Assembly: GCF_000425385.1 (NCBI RefSeq)
Contig: NZ_AUDI01000012.1
Coordinates: 186,001 to 250,000 of the forward strand
From: Pseudoduganella violaceinigra DSM 15887
Lineage (GTDB): Bacteria > Pseudomonadota > Gammaproteobacteria > Burkholderiales > Burkholderiaceae_D
Length of the DNA stretch: 64,000 nucleotides
Direction of reading: 5' to 3'
Positions 55,285-63,945 of the stretch are shown in pieces. Each line of letters begins with the position of its first letter. Position 1 is the first letter of the stretch. A program made the translations under genes and the position numbers. Below the pieces are notes generated by a model. It did not search any database. It worked only from the letters and a program-made list of their open reading frames with translations, and was not told where the DNA came from.

Positions 55285-57810
55285 ATGTTTCGACAAGCTC
55301 TGCGGATGACGGCGCGCGACTGGCGCGCCGGGCAGTTGCGCTTCCTGCTGGTGGCGCTGGTGGTGGCGGTGGCGGCGCTGTCGGCCGCCGGCTTCTTTAT
55401 CGATCGCCTGCGCAGCGGGCTGAATCGCGATGCGCACCAGCTGCTCGGGGCCGACCTGGTGGTGGTGGCCGACAATCCGGTGCCGGCCGCCTGGCGCGAA
55501 GAAGCGCAGCGGCGCGGCCTGCAGGTGGCCGATACCCTGGCCTTTCCCAGCATGGCCCAGGCGGGCGAGGGCGAGGCCGCCCGCTCCGTGCTGGTCACGC
55601 TGAAGGCGGTCAGCCCGGGCTATCCGCTGCGCGGGCGCGTCAAGGTCAATACCGATCTCGCGCAAGCCAATGACAGCATCGGCCGCCCGGCGCCCGCCGC
55701 GCCGGAACCCGGCACGGTCTGGATCGACCCGGCGCTGGCCGGCGCGCTGGAAGTCGCCGTCGGCGGCACGTTGCAGCTGGGCGACAAGCAATTTCGCGTG
55801 ACCCAGCTGATTGCCGCCGAACCGGACCGCGGCGGCGGCTTTATCAATTTCGCCCCGCGCGTCTTCCTCGCGCTGTCCGACATGCCGGCCACCAAGCTGG
55901 TGCAGGAAGGTTCGCGCGTCGGCTACCGGATGCTGCTGGCCGGACCTGGCGCCAGTTCCAGTCCCGCGCAGGAATACGGCAACTGGCTGAAGGCGGTGAT
56001 CCAGAAGGACAATGTGCGCGGCGTGCGCATCGAATCGCTGGAAGAAGGGCGGCCGGAAATGAGCGCCACGCTGGACCGCGCCGACCGCTTCCTGTCGCTG
56101 GTCGGCCTGCTGTCGGCCATGCTGGCCGCCGTGGCGGTGGCGATGGCGGCGCGCCGCTTCATGCAGCGCCACCTCGACGCCTGCGCCATGCTGCGCTGTC
56201 TGGGGCTGACCCAGAACCAGGTGACGGCGCTCTACCTGATTGAATTCCTGCTGGTCGGGCTGGCGGGCAGCGCGCTCGGCGTGCTGGTCGGTTTCGGCGC
56301 GCACTATGTGCTGCTGCAGCTGCTGGGAAGCCTGGTCGGCGCCGATATTCCGGCGCCGACCCTGTTGCCGGCGCTGCAAGGCCTGGCCACCGGCATGCTG
56401 CTGCTGACCGGCTTCGCGCTGCCGCCCATCCTGCAACTGCGCAACGTACCGCATAACCGCGTCATCCGCCGCGAGGCTGCCGCCCCCAAGCCCGCCGCGC
56501 TGGCGACTTACGGCCTGGGTATTGGTGCCTTTGGCGCACTGCTGCTGTGGCAATCGAACGACATCAAGCTGGCCGGCATGACCGGCGGCGGCTTCCTGCT
56601 TGGCTTCGGCGTATTTGCCCTGGTGGGCTGGCTGGGCCTGCTGGCGCTGCGCCCGCTGCGCAATGCCGTCGCGCACCAGTCCTGGCGCTTTGCCGTCAAT
56701 TCGCTGCGCCGCCGTCCCGGCGCCACCGTGGTGCAGGTGGTATCGCTCTCGCTGGGCCTGATGGCGCTGCTGCTCCTGACCGTGGTGCGCGGCGACCTGA
56801 TGGCGGCGTGGCGCAATACCTTGCCGCCGGACGCGCCCAACCGCTTCATCATCAATATCCAGCCGGACCAGAAAGACGCCATCGCCGCCCGCCTGCGGGA
56901 AGCGGGCGTCGGCGACGCGCCGATGTTCCCGATGATCCGCGGCCGCCTGGTGGCGGTGAACGGCAAGGCCATCACCAGCCAGACCTACACCGAGGAACGC
57001 GCGCGCGGCCTGGCCGAGCGTGAATTCAACCTGTCCACGATGACCGGGCTGCCGGCGCAGAACCGGGTCACGGCCGGCACCTGGGCGATGGACGGCACGG
57101 CGCCGGAAGCCTCGGTGGAAGAGGGCCTGGCCAAGACGCTGGGCCTGAAGCTGGGCGACACGATGCGCTTCGAGATCGCCGGCTCGCCCGTGGAGGCAAG
57201 AATTACCAGCCTGCGCAAGCTGGAATGGGGCTCGATGCGCGTGAACTTCTTCGTCATCATCAACCCGGCGTCGATGGCGGATACCCCGCAAACCTGGATC
57301 ACCGCCTTCCACCTGCCGCCGCGCGCGGCCGCCGCCGGCACGGCCCTGTCGCGGGAATTCCCCAACCTGACCATGGTCGACGTCGGCGGCGTGCTGCGCC
57401 AGGTGCAGTCGGTGCTGGACCAGGTGATCCAGGCGGTGGAATTCCTGTTTGCCTTCACCTTATTGTCCGGCGTGCTGGTGCTGTACGCCGCCTTGATGGG
57501 ATCCCAGGACGAACGCCGGCGCGAAGCGGGCCTGCTGCGCGCCCTGGGGGCGACGCGGCGCCAGCTCTCGCAAGCGCAGATGATGGAATTCATGCTGGTG
57601 GGCGGCCTGGGAGGCCTGTTGGCCGCCACCGGCGCCGGCCTGATGGGATGGGGACTGGCCACCTACCAGTTCAAATTCGCCTGGACCTTCAGCCCATGGG
57701 TCTGGCTGGCAGGCTTGCTGGCCGGCGCCGCCTGCGCCGTGATCGGCGGCTGGCTTGGCCTGCGCAATGTGCTGAACCACCCGCCGCTGCAAACACTGCG
57801 CGAGGCTTGA
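55285..57810 (+). CDS. FtsX/YbbP-like ABC transporter permease
   Basis: An 841-residue permease with two FtsX domains and large periplasmic loops (MacB-PCD-like). N-terminal helix (LRFLLVALVVAVAALSAAGFF), helices around 255-430 and a C-terminal cluster (about 700-830) including ETGL-type EAGLLRALGATRRQL. Resembles E. coli YbbP, usually paired with the ATPase YbbA. No ATPase gene is adjacent. It starts 3 nt after the deaminase stop, so probably co-transcribed. A role in lipid or lipoprotein handling is likely from the family only. Confidence 0.9.
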   Translation: MFRQALRMTARDWRAGQLRFLLVALVVAVAALSAAGFFIDRLRSGLNRDAHQLLGADLVVVADNPVPAAWREEAQRRGLQVADTLAFPSMAQAGEGEAARSVLVTLKAVSPGYPLRGRVKVNTDLAQANDSIGRPAPAAPEPGTVWIDPALAGALEVAVGGTLQLGDKQFRVTQLIAAEPDRGGGFINFAPRVFLALSDMPATKLVQEGSRVGYRMLLAGPGASSSPAQEYGNWLKAVIQKDNVRGVRIESLEEGRPEMSATLDRADRFLSLVGLLSAMLAAVAVAMAARRFMQRHLDACAMLRCLGLTQNQVTALYLIEFLLVGLAGSALGVLVGFGAHYVLLQLLGSLVGADIPAPTLLPALQGLATGMLLLTGFALPPILQLRNVPHNRVIRREAAAPKPAALATYGLGIGAFGALLLWQSNDIKLAGMTGGGFLLGFGVFALVGWLGLLALRPLRNAVAHQSWRFAVNSLRRRPGATVVQVVSLSLGLMALLLLTVVRGDLMAAWRNTLPPDAPNRFIINIQPDQKDAIAARLREAGVGDAPMFPMIRGRLVAVNGKAITSQTYTEERARGLAEREFNLSTMTGLPAQNRVTAGTWAMDGTAPEASVEEGLAKTLGLKLGDTMRFEIAGSPVEARITSLRKLEWGSMRVNFFVIINPASMADTPQTWITAFHLPPRAAAAGTALSREFPNLTMVDVGGVLRQVQSVLDQVIQAVEFLFAFTLLSGVLVLYAALMGSQDERRREAGLLRALGATRRQLSQAQMMEFMLVGGLGGLLAATGAGLMGWGLATYQFKFAWTFSPWVWLAGLLAGAACAVIGGWLGLRNVLNHPPLQTLREA

Positions 57811-57816
57811 CAGGAG

Positions 57817-57853
57817 AAAGCCGGGGGCAGCTCTGGCTTTGACCCCGGCTTTT
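57817..57853 (+). terminator. bidirectional terminator between permease and LqsR-like genes
   Basis: AAAGCCGGGG/CCCCGGCTTTT stem with a 16-nt loop and T-run (57850-57853), 6 nt after the permease stop; also 3' of the minus-strand response regulator gene, whose stop it overlaps. Confidence 0.75.
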
Positions 57854-58847
57854 ATGCGGCTAGGGGCGGGGTGTGCTGGCGCAGGAATTCCGCGTATGGG
57901 GTGGGCTGGATATCGAGCAGGGCCGGATCGACTTCGAACAGGGCCCAGTAATAGGTTTCCAGCCCTTTGCACACCTGCGGCTCCTTGCAGTAGCGGTGCC
58001 AGTGCTGGCCCACTTCGTCGGAATACATGCCGTCCGGCGGGAAGAACGGCAGCACGCGCTTTTCTTCCAGTGCCAGCACCAGGGAGTTCGGAGCGCCGCT
58101 GTCGCGCGCCATTTCCACCTGCGATTCGTAGCCGCGCGCCGTCTCCACCACCATTAGCTGCGCCGAACCGTCGGCCTTGAAGAACAGGATGCCGCTCGGG
58201 CTGGGGAAGAGGTAGTGTTCGACGAAGCCATGTTCCCGGTACAGCTGCTCCACCAGCTTGGCCAGCGCGTTGCAGCGCAGGAAGCTGAATTCATGCAGCA
58301 CCAGCATGTCCAGCAGCGTTTCCGACTGCTCCTGCAGGAAGGCTTTCTGCAGGGACGCCACTTCCTCTTCCAGCCGGTCCAGCGCGTCGTCGGCGCTTTT
58401 CTTGATATAGCGGTCGATCAGGCCGCGGTTGAAGGCGTCCACCGCGATCTTTTCGTCGGCCTGGCCGGTAAACAAGATCTTTTTGCAGGGCAGGTGCTGG
58501 ATCGCCTGGCAGAACGCCACGCCGTTCATCTGCGGCATTGAATAATCGACCACCAGCACGGAGGGAATGGAAAAGCGCTGGCGCTGGCCGGAAATCCGGT
58601 AGATACGCTCCAGGTCCACCGCCACATTGCGCTGTTCCGCCGACTGGTTCGGGTTGTCGAAGTCCACCTGCAGCGGCAGTTCGCTGCTGCAGGCATTGGC
58701 TTTGAACCATTCCAGCGCCTGTAGCGGGTCGTGGAAGCACACGCTGGCCTGCATCGGGTCGAGCTGGAATACCAGGCTATGGAGGAAGGTATCGCTGTCG
58801 TCCACCAGGACGGTCATGGTTGGGTGGGCGTAAACGGGCAGTTTCAT
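57852..58847 (-). CDS. LqsR/JqsR-like response regulator
   Basis: A 331-residue response regulator with an atypical receiver: acidic pair in VLVDDSD (15-19), an insertion of about 40 residues after helix 2, phosphoacceptor Asp101 in VLVVDYSMPQMNG, Thr127 in LFTGQ and Lys in RYIKK. The C-terminal half (about 155-331) has no DNA-binding motif and resembles the output region of LqsR-type regulators. It overlaps the sensor kinase gene by 4 nt. Its pairing with a CqsS/LqsS-like kinase supports a quorum-sensing role; this is inference. Confidence 0.82.
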   Translation of the reverse strand: MKLPVYAHPTMTVLVDDSDTFLHSLVFQLDPMQASVCFHDPLQALEWFKANACSSELPLQVDFDNPNQSAEQRNVAVDLERIYRISGQRQRFSIPSVLVVDYSMPQMNGVAFCQAIQHLPCKKILFTGQADEKIAVDAFNRGLIDRYIKKSADDALDRLEEEVASLQKAFLQEQSETLLDMLVLHEFSFLRCNALAKLVEQLYREHGFVEHYLFPSPSGILFFKADGSAQLMVVETARGYESQVEMARDSGAPNSLVLALEEKRVLPFFPPDGMYSDEVGQHWHRYCKEPQVCKGLETYYWALFEVDPALLDIQPTPYAEFLRQHTPPLAA

Positions 58848-60079
58848 GTTTGACGACTGGCTTCTAAGGGAAATTCAAGCACAAAGATAGCATATGCGTG
58901 CTCGCGCGAGACACAATGGAGCCGTGCCTCCCACGCTTGCATCACCTGGCGGCACAATGCCAGGCCGATACCGGCGCCATTATGCTCTGGATATGCAAAG
59001 AAACGTTGGAAAATTAACGGCAGGTGGTGCCGGGCGATACCGCAGCCGGTATCGATTACCAGGACGCGCGGAGTGGGCCGCTCGCCGTCGATCACGACCC
59101 TGACCCGGCCCTTGCCGGCGCGCTGCACGGCCTGCATGGCGTTGCGCAGGAGGTTCAGCAGCAGCATGATGGCCAGTTCGCTCTGTCCGCCGAAACGGAA
59201 ATCGCTACGCACTTGCAGCGCCACCAGCTGGCGCTGGGCCTCGCCGGTGAAAGGGTAGCGGCGCAGCGCCGATTCGACCGTATCGAGCATGGAGACGGTT
59301 TCGTGCGGATCGAGCTTCTGCCGTACCGCCTGGGCGCTAAGCAGGAACAGGTCGATCATATGGTTCATATGGCGGACTTCGTACTGCATGCGGCCCAGCG
59401 CCTGGCGCATCGCCGGGTTGTCCTGCCCGGCGCGCTGCTGCATGCGCGACAGGCCGCGCACATTGGCATCCAGGCTGGCCAGCGGGGTGCGCATTTCGTG
59501 CGCCACCGCGCCCAGGCCTTCGCCCAGGCCGTCCAGTTTCTCCTCCTCCAGCGCCTTGCGGCTTTGCGAGAACACCCACATCCAGCCGACCAGGAACAGC
59601 TGCACCGGCAGCAGCTGCAGTACCGCCACGGAGCGCAGGCTCTCGCCGGCGCCCAGCGCCATGGCCAGCAGCACGGCGGCGGCGATGCCGGCCGCCCCCG
59701 CGCGCAGCGCCAGGCGGGCATCGAAGTGGAACAGCGCCACCAGCATCACCAGCATCACCTGCGCCCAGGCGATGTTGGCATGGTTCATCAGGAACATGAA
59801 GCTGCAGAAGAAGGGCAGCTCATACGTCACCAGCAGCTGGGTGTAGCGCTCGCGCTGGCGCGGCGGCAGGCGGCGCGCCAGCAGCCCGCCAAAGGCGAGC
59901 GCCGTGCCGACCGCGCGCGCCACCACGCTTTCATAGGGCTGGGGGAAGATCCAGGCGAAAAAAGCGTAATACAGGGGAAAGCAGGTGATCCCCAGCCAGC
60001 TCAGGGCGGCCAAGCGCAGGTCGGCGATTTCCTCGGCGCTGCGGGCGTGCAGCCGGGTACGGATCAGGCGTCGAATCAT
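58844..60079 (-). CDS. CqsS/LqsS/JqsS-type sensor histidine kinase
   Basis: A 411-residue membrane kinase. N-terminal six-helix receptor (about residues 22-172) with SWLGITCFPLYYAFFAWIFP, QPYE and LPFFCSFMFLMNHANIAW, closely matching the CAI-1/LAI-1 receptor domain of CqsS and LqsS. HisKA with His194 in VAHEMRTPLAS, and HATPase with VLVIDTGCGIARHHLP and GAGIGLALC. Start at MIRRLIRT; an in-frame ATG at 60154 is less likely because it would overlap the FNR box. No cqsA-like alpha-hydroxyketone synthase is in the window. Confidence 0.88.
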   Translation of the reverse strand: MIRRLIRTRLHARSAEEIADLRLAALSWLGITCFPLYYAFFAWIFPQPYESVVARAVGTALAFGGLLARRLPPRQRERYTQLLVTYELPFFCSFMFLMNHANIAWAQVMLVMLVALFHFDARLALRAGAAGIAAAVLLAMALGAGESLRSVAVLQLLPVQLFLVGWMWVFSQSRKALEEEKLDGLGEGLGAVAHEMRTPLASLDANVRGLSRMQQRAGQDNPAMRQALGRMQYEVRHMNHMIDLFLLSAQAVRQKLDPHETVSMLDTVESALRRYPFTGEAQRQLVALQVRSDFRFGGQSELAIMLLLNLLRNAMQAVQRAGKGRVRVVIDGERPTPRVLVIDTGCGIARHHLPLIFQRFFAYPEHNGAGIGLALCRQVMQAWEARLHCVSREHAYAIFVLEFPLEASRQT

Positions 60080-60131
60080 CCGGCCATGATGGCGGCTCGT
60101 GCGCTCTTTTTGTGCAGAATCCGCACGAAGC

Positions 60132-60145
60132 TTGATCCACATCAA
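60132..60145. promoter_or_regulatory. FNR/Anr box upstream of truncated haemoglobin gene
   Basis: TTGATCCACATCAA is a perfect TTGAT-N4-ATCAA site in the divergent region between the CqsS-like kinase and trHb genes, its centre 33 nt from the trHb ATG. An oxygen-responsive control of trHb is expected from family knowledge. Confidence 0.65.
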
Positions 60146-60170
60146 TACGTCCATGCGCTATCATTGGGAG

Positions 60171-60563
60171 ATGAATGATGAAGCACGCACCCTTTACGAA
60201 GTCATCGGCGGCGAAACCACGCTGCGCGAGATGGTTGACCGTTTTTACGACCTGATGGAGCTGGAGCCGGAATTTGCCGGCATCCGCGCCATGCACCCGC
60301 CCAGCACCGAAGGCTCGCGCGACAAGCTGTTCTGGTTCCTGAGCGGCTGGATGGGCGGCCCCGACCTGTTCATCGAGCGTTTCGGCCACCCGCGCCTGCG
60401 CGCGCGCCACCTGCCTTTTGCCGTCGGTTCCAGTGAGCGCGACCAGTGGCTGCGCTGCATGGCGTGGGCCATGCAGGACGTGGGCATCGCCGAGGACTTG
60501 CGCCTGCGGCTGATGGAATCCTTCTACCAGACCGCCGACTGGATGCGGAACAAGGCCGATTGA
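60171..60563 (+). CDS. group II truncated haemoglobin
   Basis: A 130-residue truncated (2/2) haemoglobin. LYEVIGGETTLREMVDRFYDLM at the N-terminus contains the B10 Tyr/Phe region (Tyr26), FWFLSGWMGGP the E helix and distal pocket Trp, and His80 in RARHLPF is the proximal haem ligand. Roles of this group are O2/NO/redox handling. The ATG at 60171 follows GGGAG directly (no spacing), and an in-frame ATG at 60153 is an alternative. An FNR box upstream fits microaerobic or NO-related expression. RmuC starts at its stop codon. Confidence 0.88.
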   Translation: MNDEARTLYEVIGGETTLREMVDRFYDLMELEPEFAGIRAMHPPSTEGSRDKLFWFLSGWMGGPDLFIERFGHPRLRARHLPFAVGSSERDQWLRCMAWAMQDVGIAEDLRLRLMESFYQTADWMRNKAD

Positions 60564-61798
60564 TGGAACTGGCTATCCTGCTGGCGCTGGGCGCCGTCAT
60601 TATCGTGTTGCAGATTGTGTCGCTGATGCGCGGCCGCGGCGGCGATGTGGCCGACCAGCTGGACCGGGTGGAGCGCGAAGTGCGCCTGCAGTTGCAGTCC
60701 ACCGCGCAGGCGCAGCGCCAGGAAATGGGCCATATGCTGTCGCAATCGCATACCGCCACCGTGCAGCAGCTGGAAACCATGCGCCGCCAGATCGAAGTGT
60801 TGACCGAGTCGAACGCGCGCCGCTTGCTGGAAGTGCGCGTCGCACTGGAAACCAAGATGCGCGAGCTGCAGGCCGATAACGGCGCGAAGCTGGAGGAAAT
60901 GCGCAGGACAGTCGACGAAAAGCTGCACGAGACATTGGAGACCCGCCTGAGCGAGTCCTTCCGCCAGGTTTCCGAGCGTTTGGAGCGCGTGCACCAGGGC
61001 CTTGGAGAAATGCAGCAGCTGGCGCTGGGCGTGGGCGACCTGAAGCGCGTGCTGACCAATGTGAAGACGCGCGGCACCTGGGGCGAAGTACAGCTGGAAA
61101 TGCTGCTCGAGCAAATCCTCACGCCGGACCAGTACGCGAAGAACGTCGAGACCGTGCCGGGCACCAATGCCCGCGTCGAATTCGCCCTCAAGCTGCCGGG
61201 CCAGAAAGAGGATGGGGCGCCGGTGTGGATGCCGATCGACGCCAAGTTCCCGAAAGAGCAGTACGAGCGCCTGCTGGAAGCGGCCGACCGCGCCGATGCG
61301 GATGGCGTGGCCGCCGCCGGCCGCGAGCTGGAACGCGCTGTGCGCGGCGAAGCCAAAACCATCGCGGAAAAATACGTCTCGCCGCCGCTGACCACGGACT
61401 TTGCCATCCTGTTCCTGCCGACCGAAGGCCTGTATGCGGAAGTGATGCGCCGGCCTGGCCTGGCCGACGAATTGCAGCGCGTGAACCGCGTCAGCATCGC
61501 CGGACCGTCCACGCTGACGGCGCTGCTGAACAGCCTGCAAATGGGCTTCCGCACGCTGGCGCTGGAAAAACGCTCGTCGGAAGTGTGGCAGGTGCTGGGG
61601 GCAGTGAAGACCGAATTTGCCAAATTCGGCGACGTGCTCGCCGCCACCAAGACCACGCTGGAACGCGCCGCCCGCAACATCGAAAGCGCCGAAGTGCGCA
61701 GCCGCCAGATGGCGCGCAAATTGAAGTCTGTTGAAGCGCTACCGTCCGAGGCTGCGTTGATGCTTCTTGGGGAAGCCGAAGGCGAGAGCGAGGCGTGA
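60563..61798 (+). CDS. rmuC: DNA recombination protein RmuC
   Basis: A 411-residue RmuC protein: N-terminal transmembrane helix (LAILLALGAVIIVLQIVSLM), a long coiled coil (about residues 30-155) and a C-terminal nuclease-like domain with TRGTWGEVQLEMLLEQ, MPIDAKFPKEQYERL and AILFLPTEGLYAEV. It limits inversion or large rearrangement between short repeats. The ATG overlaps the trHb stop by 1 nt (TGATG). Confidence 0.94.
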   Translation: MELAILLALGAVIIVLQIVSLMRGRGGDVADQLDRVEREVRLQLQSTAQAQRQEMGHMLSQSHTATVQQLETMRRQIEVLTESNARRLLEVRVALETKMRELQADNGAKLEEMRRTVDEKLHETLETRLSESFRQVSERLERVHQGLGEMQQLALGVGDLKRVLTNVKTRGTWGEVQLEMLLEQILTPDQYAKNVETVPGTNARVEFALKLPGQKEDGAPVWMPIDAKFPKEQYERLLEAADRADADGVAAAGRELERAVRGEAKTIAEKYVSPPLTTDFAILFLPTEGLYAEVMRRPGLADELQRVNRVSIAGPSTLTALLNSLQMGFRTLALEKRSSEVWQVLGAVKTEFAKFGDVLAATKTTLERAARNIESAEVRSRQMARKLKSVEALPSEAALMLLGEAEGESEA

Positions 61799-61800
61799 CA

Positions 61801-62049
61801 TTACCGGCCGCCTATGATTTCGTAGGCGGGATCCCAGGTCGATATGCTGTTGTCGTCAAGCTTGATATCGCCTGAGGAAAAGGTGAAGTTCGCGTAAAGC
61901 AGCTTCCAGTCGATGGGCTTTGTTAAAAGGAGATGATAGCCCTCCTTGTCAACGAACCAGCCGTCGCCCTGGGGGGCGTTGCCGTGTTCAAGCAGCAGTT
62001 CTGCCACGGCGTCGAAGCTTTTCCTGGAGCGATCGACCAGGCGCGTCAT
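61801..62049 (-). CDS. small hypothetical protein downstream of mobA-moeA
   Basis: An 82-residue soluble acidic protein, start MTRLVDRSRKSFDAVAELLL, overlapping the mobA-moeA stop by 1 nt (TGATG), so translationally coupled. Features: several Trp/Asp (WFVDKEGYHLLLTKPIDWKLLYANFTF; TWDPAYEII) and no membrane segment. I do not recognise a family. Convergent with rmuC, 2 nt apart. Confidence 0.6.
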   Translation of the reverse strand: MTRLVDRSRKSFDAVAELLLEHGNAPQGDGWFVDKEGYHLLLTKPIDWKLLYANFTFSSGDIKLDDNSISTWDPAYEIIGGR

Positions 62050-63938
62050 CAGATCAGTCCTTCGAACAGAATCACATCGACCAGCTCGCCTTCCGCGACA
62101 TTGCCTTGCTCGTCGTGCAGCACCACCATGCAGTTCGCTTCCGACATGGAGCGCAGGATGCCGGAGCCTTGCGCGCCGGTGGTGCGCACCTCGCGGCTGC
62201 CGTCCAGCGCGGTGGAGATGATGCCGCGCTGGTATTCGGTGCGGCCGGGCTTTTTGCGGATCGCTTGCGCCGAACGCACGCGCAGCAGCTGGTCGCCGGG
62301 CGAATCGGCGCCCATCATGCGCAGCAGCGCATGGCGGGCGAAGAAGTAAAAGGTGACCATCACCGCCACCGGGTTGCCCGGCAGGCCGAACAGATAGGCG
62401 CTGTGGCCGTTGGAGCGGATCCGGCCAAAGGCCATCGGGCGCCCCGGGCGCATGCCGATTTTCCAGAAGTGCACGTCGCCCAGCGTGGCCATGACCTGCT
62501 TGGTGTAGTCCGCGGCGCCGACTGAGACGCCGCCGGACGTGATCACCGCATCCGCGCATTCGCAGGCGGTGCGCAGCGCTTCTTCCAGCGACGCGGCATC
62601 GTCCTGCACGATCCCCATGTCGACGATATCGCAGCCGAGCCGCTGCAGCATGCCGAACAGGGTGTAGCGGTTGCTGTCGTAGACGCAGCCTTCCGCCAGC
62701 GGCTCGCCGATGGAGCGCAGTTCGTCGCCGGTGGAGAAGAACGCCACGCGCAGGCGGCGCTGCACCGGCACCTCGGCCAGGCCGAGCGAGGCGACCAGGC
62801 CCAGGTCGGCCGGGCGCAGCACTTTGCCCTTGCGCAGCGCGGGCGTGCCGGCGGCCATGTCCTCGCCCTTGAAGCGGCGGTTGTCGCCGGTGCGCAAGGT
62901 GTTCGGCGCGATCGTGACGGCGACGTCGCTTACATCCGCCGCCAATTCCTGCGGCAACACGGTATCGCAGCCGTCCGGCATGACGCCGCCGGTCATGATG
63001 CGCACGCATTCCCCGGGGCCCGGTTTGAGCGCGGAAGGGCGGCCGGCGTAGACGGTGCCCAGTACCTTCAGCGTGGTATTGCCATCCGCTTTCAACTGGC
63101 CGCCGGCGAAGGCGAAACCGTCCATGGCGGAGTTGTCATGCGCCGGCACATTGATCGGCGAAACCACGTCGGCCGCCAGCACGCGATCGAGCGCGCTGCG
63201 CAGCGCGACTTGTTCAACGCCGCGCACGGGCTGGATGAACTCGCGGATGATGCGCTGCGCGCTGCGCACCGGCAGCGCGTCCGGATCGTAGGCGGACAGG
63301 CAGCTTGCCACGTCCTTCAGCGCAGGATTGGCTGCCGCTTCCTCTTCCCGTTGCAGCTCTTCGAGCGTATTGATATTGCGGAAGGCCGCCGCGTCATGGA
63401 ACAGCACTTCGGCCACCTTGATCGATGGATACCAGCCATCCATCCTGCGCGAACCGGTGCGCAGGTAAGCGTCCAGCGCGGGCAGGGCGCTCTTGCGCAC
63501 CAGGCAGAATACGGGATGCAGCTGGGTGCGGGTGGCGCCGCTTTCGTCGGCCTCCAGCGTGGACGCCACGGCCAGGTCGGCGCCTTGCGCATGCAGGGCA
63601 TCGTACAGGCGCTGCGCCAGGTCGGCCGGCAGGAAGGGCGAATCGCAAGGGGCGGTCAACAGCAGTTCGGTCGGACAATGGCGCAGGCCGGTTTGCAGGC
63701 CCGCCAGCGGACCTTCGTAGCCCGCCAGTTCGTCCTGCAGCACCGCCACGCCCAGCGCGCCGTAGGCCCCCAGGTTGCGGTTGGCGTTGATGGTTACGCT
63801 GGCGACCTGCGGCGCGAGCCGCTGCAGGATATGGGCGGCGAGCGTGCTGCCGCGGAACGGCTGCAGGCCTTTATCCACGCGGCCCATGCGGGTGCCGCGG
63901 CCGCCCGCCAGTATCAATGCGCTGATGCTGTTTTCCAT
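62049..63938 (-). CDS. MobA-MoeA fusion (molybdenum cofactor guanylyl- and molybdotransferase)
   Basis: A 629-residue two-domain protein. Residues 1-about 205 are MobA-like: LILAGGRGTRMGRVDKGL (10-27), GPLAGLQTGL and TAPCDSPFLP, adding GMP to Mo-molybdopterin. Residues about 225-629 are MoeA-like: the SAMDGFAFAGGQ loop, GDELRSIG, TSGGVSVGAADY, LPGNPVAVMV and a C-terminal beta domain. MoeA inserts molybdate using adenylylated molybdopterin. The fusion joins consecutive steps of bis-MGD synthesis. Start at MENSISAL with the moaA stop 7 nt upstream. Next gene is a small unknown. Confidence 0.92.
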   Translation of the reverse strand: MENSISALILAGGRGTRMGRVDKGLQPFRGSTLAAHILQRLAPQVASVTINANRNLGAYGALGVAVLQDELAGYEGPLAGLQTGLRHCPTELLLTAPCDSPFLPADLAQRLYDALHAQGADLAVASTLEADESGATRTQLHPVFCLVRKSALPALDAYLRTGSRRMDGWYPSIKVAEVLFHDAAAFRNINTLEELQREEEAAANPALKDVASCLSAYDPDALPVRSAQRIIREFIQPVRGVEQVALRSALDRVLAADVVSPINVPAHDNSAMDGFAFAGGQLKADGNTTLKVLGTVYAGRPSALKPGPGECVRIMTGGVMPDGCDTVLPQELAADVSDVAVTIAPNTLRTGDNRRFKGEDMAAGTPALRKGKVLRPADLGLVASLGLAEVPVQRRLRVAFFSTGDELRSIGEPLAEGCVYDSNRYTLFGMLQRLGCDIVDMGIVQDDAASLEEALRTACECADAVITSGGVSVGAADYTKQVMATLGDVHFWKIGMRPGRPMAFGRIRSNGHSAYLFGLPGNPVAVMVTFYFFARHALLRMMGADSPGDQLLRVRSAQAIRKKPGRTEYQRGIISTALDGSREVRTTGAQGSGILRSMSEANCMVVLHDEQGNVAEGELVDVILFEGLI

Positions 63939-63945
63939 TGCCGGC

